From positions 16,687,368 through 16,751,367 of the forward strand of contig CM040453.1 of assembly GCA_022749755.1 (NCBI GenBank): DNA of 64,000 nt. The letters run 5' to 3'. Source of the DNA: Azadirachta indica (lineage: Eukaryota > Streptophyta > Magnoliopsida > Sapindales > Meliaceae). The translations under genes were made by a program, and so were the position numbers. Positions 47,938-57,781 of the stretch are shown in pieces (within the stretch, counting starts at the first letter, position 1; each line of letters starts with the position of its first letter). The notes beneath the pieces were generated by a model, which was not told the DNA's origin, did not search any database, and saw nothing but the letters and a program-made list of their open reading frames with translations.

Positions 47938-50690
47938 ATGTTGCCTCGAAGAAAACTACCTCTAATAAGAGCATGCAAAAACCTACCCGTAAACATTTTA
48001 ACTCCATTCAAACCCCCTATGAAGCAGCTCCCAAATAACACACCACTTATGTGCCATGTTAATTCTGATAGTGAATTTGACTGTTTGGATGATGTGTCGA
48101 TTGTGTGTGATGGTGTGGGTGTTACTAGGGGATTGAATGATGTTCAGAGCAGTGATGATGTTGGCTTAGGTATGAATGTTGGGAGAAATTACATTAGTTC
48201 ACATGTTGGCCTAGGGGGAGATTTTGGTGGTTTAGGTGTGAATATTAAAAGGGAAAATGATAGTGGTTTGAATGATTTCAAAGAGGGTGATAGTGATGAT
48301 TTAGGTGTTACTGTTAAGGGGGGAAATTCTAGTGGTGAGAATGATGCCAAAGAGGATGATTATAATGGTTTTGGTGATGGTTTAGGTGTAGCATTGCATA
48401 CTGAATGCGATGATCTGGATAATGAATTGAATGAGCCTAATGCTGAAGATTTTGAAGTTTTGGAAGATGTAGAACTCCATCCATATGATTCTGATGATAA
48501 AGAGGAGGGAAGATACAATTCTGAAGATGAAGAGCCACCTACTAAAATTCATAGAAATTTAGTAGTTAAAGAGTTTAACTACCAACCTAATGGATTATAA
48601 AGCTAGCTATAGAACATGCATTCCAGACCCTTGATTTTTTTAGGCAAGTGTTGGTTGATTTCTGTGTGCAAGAAGGTGTTAGCGTAAAAAGATTGAAAAA
48701 TAAAGCTTATAAGGTCACAACTATATGTAAGGATTGGGATTGTAAATGGAGGTTGCATATTTCATATGTTAGTGAGTTGGATCTATTTGTGATTAAAACA
48801 TACAGGCCTGTACACAGTTGCACAAGAACATATTGGTGTAATGATGCAACAGCACTTTGGATTACAAGAGCATATGGTGCCTTAATTCGAACCAATCCAA
48901 ATATAGAAGCAAGAGTACTTCAAGAAATGATTTGTACAAATCAAGGATTAGAGATTCTTAGGACCAGAATTTATAGAGGTAAAAGGCTTGCATTAAAAAG
49001 CATTGAGGGAGATCACAAAGCTGTGTATGCTAAGTTGTGTAAATACATAAATGCAGTTAAAAAGTATAATTAAGGTTCATTAGCCGTTGTGAAGTGTAGT
49101 ACAGAACCTAGTGGTAAAGAGCCAATATTTCAGCATTTTTATCTTTTTATTGTTGTACAAATCGAAGGCTTCATTACTGGTTGCAGACCATATATTGGGT
49201 TGGATGATTATCACTTAAGGGGCCCATATGGAAGGGTATTACTCACTACAATTGGTCTCAATGCGAACCACATGATTTTTCCTCTCACAGTTGTTGTGGT
49301 TGATTTTGAAAATCTCAACAGTTGGACTTGGTTTTTGATAACTTTATATCAAGCAGTGGGTGGAATTGATAGCAGCCATATTACATTCATGGGTGACAGA
49401 CAAAAAGGGTTGCTACCAGTCTTGAAACAACAATGGCCTCAAGCCACTACAAGATATTGTGCTAGGCATATATATGTCAACTTTAAGCAACAGTGGTTTG
49501 GATTAGGCCTGAAAAAACTCTTTTGGCAAGCTTCAAAAACTTCTAATGAAATATATTTTAGACTAGCAATAGAAAAGATTAAGAATGTGAAAATAGTAGG
49601 CATTGTTGTTCATACATGGTTGGCTGAAATCCCTCCAAGCCAATGGTCAAGGTCAGCGTTTGACACAACCTCTAAAGCTGTTCATACCACCAATAATTGC
49701 ACAGAATGTTTCAATGCATGGATAAATATCTATAGGGATAAACCTATGCTTAGTTTGATGGAGTACTTGAGAAGGAAAATTATGAATAATTATATTCCAA
49801 TATGCATATGCTCAGGCATGGCCCTATAACCTTCCACCTATTATATATAACAAACTTGCAAAAGCTGTTGAGCGAGGCAGGAAACTGATGGTGTTTTGAG
49901 GAGGTGGGGCAACTTATGAAACTCTCAAGAATTACACAACAAACACTGTGGTTAACATTGAGACAAGAGAGTGCAATTGTAGAAATTGGCAATTAGTGGA
50001 ATTCCTTGTAAACATGTTAGAGCAGTCATATTGTACTTGTGAAGAGATTTAGAATATTGTACTTGTGAAGAGATTTAGAAGATTCTGTGCACAATTATTT
50101 TAAGAAGGAAACTTTTATAAAAACATATTCAAGCATCATCAAACCTATACTTGAAAATGTTATGTGGCCTAATATTGACTGTCAGCATCCCCTTCTACCA
50201 ATAAAAAGGATCCCTGTTGGCAGGCCTAAGAAACTAAAGCGAAGGGAACTTAGTGAGGCTGTTGTTGGAACAAAAACAAAAGGTTTTGTACAAAGGTGTA
50301 GTCATTGTAGACCTACAGGACATAATAAAAGGTCATGCAAACAAAACCTTAACCAGCCAAGTAATAATGCAAAAAGAAAGGTTTGGTGGTATTTTATATG
50401 CTATTTTTTCCATATGTTATTATTTCATACTTATTACTATCGATATGTAGTAAAAATTGTATCAATCTTGATGAATTCACTTGCTTTTTTTCTAATTATT
50501 TTTACAAAGAACAGAAAATGAACGTGCAACTTTCAACATAACCCAACGTTCTAGGCATGGAGATAGAAGTTCAACTCAACCTGATGCGTCAAACACTACC
50601 CTTTCTGCTTAGCGGCAATATATTCAGGGTCACATATCACATGGACATGATCAGAGGCATGCACAGTGTTTATCTCAGCCTTAATTTCCT
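47938..50690 (+). pseudogene. MuDR-type transposase, lightly broken
   Basis: Cut-and-paste transposase acting on the element's inverted repeats. The N-terminal 220-codon frame (47938-48600) is acidic and ends with the conserved lead-in (HPYDSDDKEEGRYNSEDEEP). The MuDR DNA-binding domain follows at 48648-49073 (FRQVLVDFCVQEGVSVKRLK, CKWRLHISYV). The catalytic domain at 49089-49829 shows the first Asp in GLDDYHLRGPYG, the second in TFMGDRQKGL, the CxxH motif YCARHIYVNF and the Glu in NNCTECFNAW. A SWIM finger begins ECNCRNWQL near 49968 and continues GIPCKH one frame over. A zinc knuckle RCSHCRPTGHNKRSCKQ lies at about 50300-50350. Breaks are stops or shifts near 48600, 49071, 49825 and 50000, and a 27-bp tandem duplication at 50028-50082. 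All key residues survive, so decay is recent. Confidence 0.9.
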
Positions 50691-50699
50691 ACAGTTGCA

Positions 50700-51750
50700 C
50701 ATTCGAGTTACCTTCGAATGACTGACTCGAGACCTTTTTCGCAACCATAAAGATATGTTTTGATAGATGATATTTTTTTGGAAGAAACAAACTTTATTTT
50801 TTGGTAGAAACAAACTTCATTTTTTTTTACAGAAACAATTTTTATCATTTTTGGCAGAAACAAGCTTCTATTTTTGTTACCCCATTTTGGTTTTTTGAAA
50901 ATAGAAGCATGATTCTACAGGGTTGTTTTATTACTAACAACCTATATATGAACATACTTACCAAGATCCTTATATGTGTACTATTATTGTTTTTGAATGA
51001 TGACATTGCTAGATGCTTAGATGTTATGCTTAAATGTGTGTGTTATTGTGCTTGGATGATGAAAATGCTGAAATATGGATATTATTGTGCTTGGATGATG
51101 AAAGCTTAGTAGGGTATGTGTTTTTTTTTTTTTATGATTGTTTTATTGTCAGGTTTGGAATTGGATGACAATTGTATTGTGAGGTTTGAAGTTGGAATTC
51201 TTGATGGTGTTAGATTTTATTGTATCAGGTTAAATTGAACAAATGTGGTCTTTCAAGTTTAGAATTAGATGATAATTGTATTGTTAGGTTTGAAGTTGGA
51301 ATTATTGATGGTTGTTAGATTTTGTTGTTCAATTTATTGTCAGATATTTTGGTAGTTAATATAATTCATTTTGCTATCAGGTTAGGTTGAACAAATGTGG
51401 CCATTCATGTTTGTTCTAAGAAAGTACACTTATGGCCATTTTAAATTTATTTATAATTATAAAGTATACTACTATTATAATGAGAATAAAATTATTGTAA
51501 TTAATAATTTGGGATAAGATTATATAACTTTTGAATGCATAATTATAAAAAAAGAAAGCAATTTATAAATATTAGGAATGTATTTGTCATTTTATTATTT
51601 TCAAATCACGAAGTTATTTTGATTATTATATATTAGTAATAGTAAAATGGTCATTTTTTGTGTCTTTTAAATGTATAAGGTCAAAATAGTATTTTTACAA
51701 AGAGTTTTAAATGTATAAGGGTAAAATAATACTTTTACAAAGAGATAATA
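50700..51750. other. MULE 3' region
   Basis: Non-coding, with two imperfect repeats of the phrases TTGGATGATGAAA (51050-51105) and GGTTTGAAGTTGGAATT (51181-51305). These look like decayed 3'UTR sequence before the right terminal repeat. Confidence 0.4.
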
Positions 51751-51870
51751 GATTGTATAGGCAGAGAGTTAACTTCGAGGGAGTATTTGTCTATTTGATC
51801 AAACCTCATAAGGGTATATGCCTAATTGACTAAATCTCGTTGAGGTATCTGTCAATATCCCATATAGAAA

Positions 51871-54800
51871 AATTGGCCTAACATATCATTATCCAACATC
51901 AACAAAATAAAACAAATAAGAAACCCAAATGAAAGTAAAAAGAAATTAAGAGTTAAAGAAATAAAACTAGGTTGATTGATGCTTCAAATCTCCAATTCTT
52001 CAAGTAATCTTTCAAATTCCTCCAAAAAATTGTTGATTTTCCCCTTTTTTTCACTAGAACCCTATCTCTTCTTTTTCTATCTCTAATTCTAAAAACCCTT
52101 TTTTTAAAATTAGATATAGTGGCTACTCTGTCCCCTCTCCCTCTCCCTCGCCCCTACCCCCCCAACCCCAATTTTCTATCTCTAATTTTAAAAACCCTTT
52201 TTCTAAAATTGGAAATGGTGGCTACTCTCCCCCCCCATCCCCCAATAAAAAAAACATAAAACCCTAGGAATGAACTAAATCAGGCCACAATTAGTGATCC
52301 GATGGCCCAAAATCGTGCAAAATCATCAAATAAAGACCCAAGTGGCGCAAAAGCACTAATTTGGTGTGAGGGAGTTAGGCTGGCCGCACCATGGTGGCTA
52401 TCTGACGGTTGTCCATTATTTTGTAATTTTTGCAGTCTGACCCTTGAATTTTTGCGTTTTGGTCTTAATGTTCCTACCGACTTCTCCACTACTTCCTTTG
52501 ATACCAAAATCACTTTAGATAATCGTTTTTCTTGCTTTCTTGCACATAAGCACTTAAAATCATCAAAAAATAACATAGCTTAAGGATTTTCACAATATTT
52601 TAGGTCTAGAAGTGGTCGATGAATGCGTGTTCTATGTGCTTATCACAAAACAATATTTTAAAATCTCACAAGCAACTCATTAAACCACTCTAAAAGAAAT
52701 TGATATTTACCAGACTAAAAGAAACCAGGCTTAAAACTCCATTGAGCCATTCATCAACTGCTAATTTATCTTGAAAACCTTTTTCATCGATTCATTAATA
52801 ATTCTAATAATAATTTGTGAGTTCTTAAATAATAGACAATTGTGACAACTCAATTGCAATCTAATTAAGTTGATTTCTTTTAAAACGTGATCTTTGATAA
52901 GACTTTTGAGCAAATGATGTTTCTGTTTGATATTGTACACGTTGTTAAAGTGATCAATCACTGACATTGTTAAAGCAGAGCAGGAACTGAAACACAAACA
53001 TTATATCGTAGAAAATTTTCCATTTTGGACCACATTTTTCCCTCTTTTTCAACTTTGACCGCTTAAGAAAATTCTTTTTAAATTTGACCAAACACTAATT
53101 ATTTGGACAATCTTGCCCCAATGACCACTTGAAAGAAATAACAATTTCTTTGTGCTCACTATTTCAAGTGACATTCTTCAAAGGTTTCTCTCCAAAATGT
53201 AATTAATTTCACTACGTTCTTCAATTTAAAAGTTATTAATTGTAAATCTCCCCTCACACCTACATTAGTATTTACTTAACTATAACCATAATCTACTTCG
53301 GTCTTATGTTATATAAGTATTTTTTATGTGAATGTCACATCTACACATTACAAAGGGCTTCATTATTGTCCACCGTGAAACTATAGATAAACTCGTCTAC
53401 ATGACATCAATTTTTAATCTAACCAACCATTGACACCTTTGTGTGTTAGATGTACACACCTAATGCCTTTTATGCCTATCTATCACATGTCCACTTATTA
53501 CACGTTCACTTGACGTCTATGTGAAATAAGTTTTTCATTATGTGAAGTCTCTTATGACTCTTTATTGTGAACCTATAGGTGAAGTCGTGCACATGATATC
53601 ATTTTTTAATCAAATTAATCAATTGATATAGTTATGTATTATGTTGTGTACTCTGCTTAGTGTGAATTGCTACAAAGCCCTTCACATCCATGTGGCATCA
53701 ATCCTTGAGCATTGAGAAAATACTATTACAAGAAAATAACCCTAATTATCACTCAACACAAAACTTTAGAATAATTTTATTTACATTAATATTAGTTATT
53801 TAATTGGTATGACCCAATTTTCATATCTATATTTGTGTGATAAAAAACATAATGATATTTGCATACAATAATAAATTGAATGATTTTATTTTTATTTTCA
53901 TTTTCATTTTCTCTACATTTCTTATGTTTAGTGTGATAAAAAAGCAAAAAAGAAAACAAAAAAAAAAAGGCATACCAAAAGATGCCCCACTCTTCTAAAA
54001 TTTTTTTTATCATGACACTTAGTAAATATGAATAAAAAAAAAAACCTGCAACTATTATCATGGATTCATGGAGGATGCTCTTCGAAACATAGAGAGGAAG
54101 CATACAAAACATCATGAGTATCAAGTGTTACACAATAAGGCACTTGCAAAAAAATCTAGCTCGAGAAAGATAAGAAGAAGCTCGTGAAAATTTACTTCCT
54201 ATAAAAAAGATAAAGGTGAAATCTGTTCATGAAATAAGTTCTATAATAAAATTTAAGATTGGAATAACAAAGATGGAATGATAATTCCTCTAATGGCTAT
54301 GAATGAAGAACATAAAAAGAAATTAAGAGAAAATACTAAGCAAAGACACTATCACATTTTATATGGTAATTAACCTGCTCTTGGCATTGCCAATAAAGCC
54401 CTTATTACCACTTTGAATAAAGACACTACTGTTGCCAATGAAACTACTGCAAATGATGGATAATGAAAAGGAAGAACAAGAAAAAAAGTCAGATTCAATG
54501 TTTCTTAAGTGTTCTTTTGAGTTTAATCCTATACTATCTTTACACTATTTTATTGTCTTTTATTGTCTTTATATTTTATCTAATAATTTTATAGTTTATG
54601 CAACGACTCTTCTCTATTGCTTTACTATCTTTAATGTTCTATCCCATAATTTTTTAAGGTCTATTTGGAAGTACTAAAGATAAAGTGTTAATATATTCTA
54701 ACGCTTATACTCTTCAACACTTTTTTTGGCAATTTTAAAGAAATAGTGATTGCTTAACTAATCATTATCAAAAATATTATGTTATATTTTTAGTATTAAA

Positions 54801-55240
54801 TTAAGTGGAGAATTAACACATACCTTGCCTTTAAGTTCAGGATTATAACATTTAGAAAGAAAGTTTAAGGAAAGAAACACTTAGTTCTTCATGAAATCAT
54901 CCACCTCCGTTACTTTGTTATTTGTTTGAGGAATAATATAGTAAAAACATGAGAAACTTTTTCAACAAATTCCCAATAAGTTTTGCTTTTTCTGCTTCTA
55001 CTTGCTTGCAAAAGTAGTAATAGTTAGATGCTTAATTTTTTTTCTTATTCATAAAGATCAAGAAACAGTGTGAATGTGACCAATTATTTTATTATTTTTC
55101 ATGCAAACTAAATTCAATTATTTTATTTAATACCTTACTCCCTTTTTTATATTATTGCTCATAACTAGTAATAATAAATTCATGACTTAACATTCATTCA
55201 TTCTTTCTTTAGTTATTTTATTTTAGTAATGTAAAAGTTA
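51871..55240. other. Repeat-derived region without supported gene
   Basis: 52075-52250 holds two copies of a block with AAAAACCCTTTTT and TGGTGGCTACTCT-like text about 110 bp apart, with C-rich runs. 52270-52600 is more complex (GGCGCAAAAGCACTAATTTG, CCCTTGAATTTTTGCG) and is probably part of a retroelement that the MULE interrupted. 53360-53470 and 53560-53665 are diverged direct repeats (GACATCAATTTTTAATC versus GATATCATTTTTTAATC). 54100-54700 shows short open frames with no domain. Confidence 0.4.
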
Positions 55241-55242
55241 CC

Positions 55243-55690
55243 TTACATAAATTCGCCTTACCTAATTTCATTAAAACTCCAAAATGATTTGGCTACTAAT
55301 CTCAAGAATTCTTTATTAAATCTCGCTTATGTTACGGGTAGGTTAGAGAGAAATTTAGTTTATAATTTATAAATAAATAAATAATAAAAAATAATTACTA
55401 CTGCAACCTTTCATCATTACAAGCTTAGTTATGTAGAAAATAAAATAAAAAAAAGAATTAATTGTTGTAACTAATAAGCAGTAAAAAAAAATTATTTTCA
55501 ACTCTTTAATAAACACTATAATAGATTAATCACTGAAAAATAATAAACCTACTTACAGATTTTATTTTTGATTGAATCTCGATTTGTTAATCACCAATAT
55601 TATATTATATTTTATTGTACTTATATTAATTTTATTTCAATTTTCAATTTCAATTTTGATAGTTGATATATGATATGTTATGGTGAAATA
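55243..55690. repeat. 445-bp direct repeat, left copy
   Basis: Matches 57019-57470 in the same orientation, from ACATAAATTCGCCTTA through ATAATAAACCTACTTA to AATTTTATTTCAATTTTCAA, with scattered differences. Non-coding. The two copies bracket the copia remnant. Confidence 0.85.
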
Positions 55691-56370
55691 TAAAGAAAAT
55701 AGAATCAAGATTCGTCATGATAGCAGTTTATCTCGATGACATGAAATTAATTGGAACTCTTAAAGAGCTCTTTAATCAATTTGAGATTTTGGCATTACAT
55801 GGTGATGACATGAATATAACAACACAATAATTTCATGGTGATGCACGAAGCAGACACTTGTTGCTACCTTTTCGAATCAATTTGAGATTTTGGCATTACA
55901 TGGTGATGACATGAATATAAACCAACAGTAATTTCATGGTGATGCACGAAGAAAATGCTTGTTGCTACCTCCTCTAATCAATTTTAGATTTTGGCATTAC
56001 ATGAAGTAAGCAGGGAATGTATATGCTCATAATCTATCATCCATCACATTTAGAGTACATGCAACCTATCCTCTACTATAGATATTTCAACAATAATATG
56101 TAAAAATAACGTTGCTTACTTTGTAGAAGTTAAAGAAGGATATATTATAGGTGATTGAATAAATCATATCTTGCTCTAGTAAAGTCACCAGATTGATGTG
56201 AAACAGATATATTCTAATAAAAATTTTACTAATCTCTTCACCAAAAAATTGCCTACATTGACTTTCAAAAAGCTAGTACGCAACATTAGCATGGGTTGAC
56301 TCCACAAACTATTTGATTGATACAAGTTGTGTTGAGGGGAAGATCTTTATGAAGGGGAGCATATCTTTTA
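55690..56370 (+). mobile_element. Copia pol remnant (RT and RNase H end)
   Basis: Just after the left direct repeat the plus strand reads RFVMIAVYLDDMKLIGT, a copia reverse-transcriptase catalytic block (the YVDD box is YLDD). After a gap with tandem repeats, RNase H and terminal text appears (about 56110-56300), for example SNKNFTNLFTKKLPTLTFKK, followed by a purine tract GAAGGGGAG near 56353. Most of pol is missing, and several stops interrupt the rest. Confidence 0.75.
55770..55995. repeat. Tandem repeat of about 110 bp inside the copia remnant
   Basis: The phrase AATCAATTTGAGATTTTGGC followed by ATTACATGGTGATGACATGA occurs at about 55776 and 55884, and a third partial copy (AATTTTAGATTTTGGCATTA) starts near 55978. 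Each full unit also carries TTTCATGGTGATGCACGAAG and TTGTTGCTACCT. Confidence 0.85.
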
Positions 56371-57015
56371 AAGAGCATTTGGCATTATATAAGGCAGATG
56401 TATGCTGTACTTCTTTTTCCTTTTTTTATATTTTATCCTATTGCTAAGATTTTTAATGAGACAACATTAAACACATATTACTCTTAAATATTGTATTTTT
56501 GTAAGTGTAATTAAAGTTGGTAAAATCCAATGGGTAGTCTTGTTTTCCACCGACTACTTAAAGTCCCACATCGGCCAATCTAAATAATGTCCCTCCTATT
56601 TTTCTCTATATATACATGTTGATGTAATTGTTTTTTTGCTATTAAATAAAAATTGCGAGGCTTTACAAATTTCTTAAAAAGCTTACATTTTAAGCTAAAA
56701 ATATTTATGTTATAGTGTTGTTATAAATAAATATCTAAAATATACAATATTATTTCGCTCTCAAATGTAAGCTTCTTATAAACTTTTTTAAGACTTTACA
56801 ATTTTTATTTCTTTACCTTAAGACACTTAAATTACATCCGCGTGTATACATAAATAAAGGAGGGTATTTGTATTGTTCTGTGTGGGACTCAATTCAGAAC
56901 ATCCCATGGATCATTTAACTCGCACACTACACAAACATATAGGGAGAAATAGAAGGGGTTGAGAGTGTATTGGCCAATGTGGGACACTGCCAAAGTTGGT
57001 GGAAGACGATCCACA
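56370..57015 (+). repeat. LTR remnants, partly in inverted arrangement
   Basis: Downstream of the purine tract come LTR-like phrases (CTTCTTTTTCCTTTTTTTAT, AAAGTCCCACATCGGCCAAT at about 56559). An inverted counterpart of the last phrase (TTGGCCAATGTGGGAC) lies at about 56972-56987. AAATAAAAATTGCGAGGC (about 56645) has an inverted relative near 56795-56815. So the single LTR of the remnant faces part of another LTR of the same family. Confidence 0.55.
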
Positions 57016-57018
57016 ACA

Positions 57019-57470
57019 ATTTACATAAATTCGCCTTATCCAATTTCATTAAAAGTCCAAAATGATTTGGGCTGCTAATCTCAAGAATTCTTCATTGAAT
57101 TTTGCTTACGTTACGGCTAGGTTAGAAAGAAATTCAGTTTATAATTTATAAATAAATAATGAAAAATAATCACTACTATAATCCTTCAATCATTTAGAAG
57201 TTTACTTATTTAGAAAATAACATTAAAAAAAAAAGAATTAATTTTGGTAACTAATACGTAGTAAAAAATAAAAATTTTACTTTTCAACTCTTTAAAAAAC
57301 ACTATAATAGAGTAGTCTTAGAAAAATAATAAACCTACTTAGACATTTTAATTTTTATTAAATCTCGATTTGTTAATTGTCAATATTATATTATATTTTA
57401 TTATATTTACATTAATTTTATTTCAATTTTCAATTTTAATTTGATAATTGTTATGTGATATTTGATGGTG
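57019..57470. repeat. 445-bp direct repeat, right copy
   Basis: Partner of 55243-55690, with the same order of landmarks and no coding capacity. Confidence 0.85.
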
Positions 57471-57781
57471 AAAAACTTAACAAATGAAATAAAAGAATAA
57501 ATAAGTGAAAATGAGGAGAAATGAAGGATAAGTATTTCTTTCCTGTACTTTCTTTTTTAAGTGTGCTCCCAAATTTTCGAAGAGTTAGGTGTTAATTTTC
57601 TTAAATAAGGTATTTAAATTTGTAATTAAAAAATATTTTTGTATTAACAAATTACTAAAATGAATATTATAACATTTTTTACATTAAGTAATATATTAAA
57701 TTAATAAGTTTTAATAAATACAATTCAGCTAAACATCTTTTAACATCATCTATTAACTTATCACATAAATTACCAGAAATA

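Larger units (their letters stand above)
45970..51861 (+). mobile_element. Full-length Mutator-like element (MULE) with TSD
   Basis: A 5.89-kb element is flanked by a perfect 9-bp duplication ATATAGAAA (45961-45969 and 51862-51870). The left end reads AAGATATTGACAGATACC and the inverted right end GGGATATTGACAGATACC. Similarity continues through GAGGTTTG..CAAATAG.CAAATA and ends at GAAGTTAACTCTC. The left repeat is about 65 bp. The right one is longer by a second copy of a roughly 35-40 bp unit. Inside is a MuDR-type transposase gene on the plus strand with only a few breaks. Insertion split older repeat DNA, since sequence before and after joins cleanly at the target site. Confidence 0.93.

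Noticed and set aside
52302..52583. Paired plus and minus frames at 52.3 kb considered as a gene
   Set aside because: The sequence belongs to a repeat interrupted by the MULE; both frames are short, overlap each other and have no recognisable protein.
53792..54124. 110-codon minus-strand frame with hydrophobic stretches
   Set aside because: Hydrophobicity comes from T-rich codons; there is no conserved motif, and the surrounding sequence is decayed repeat DNA.
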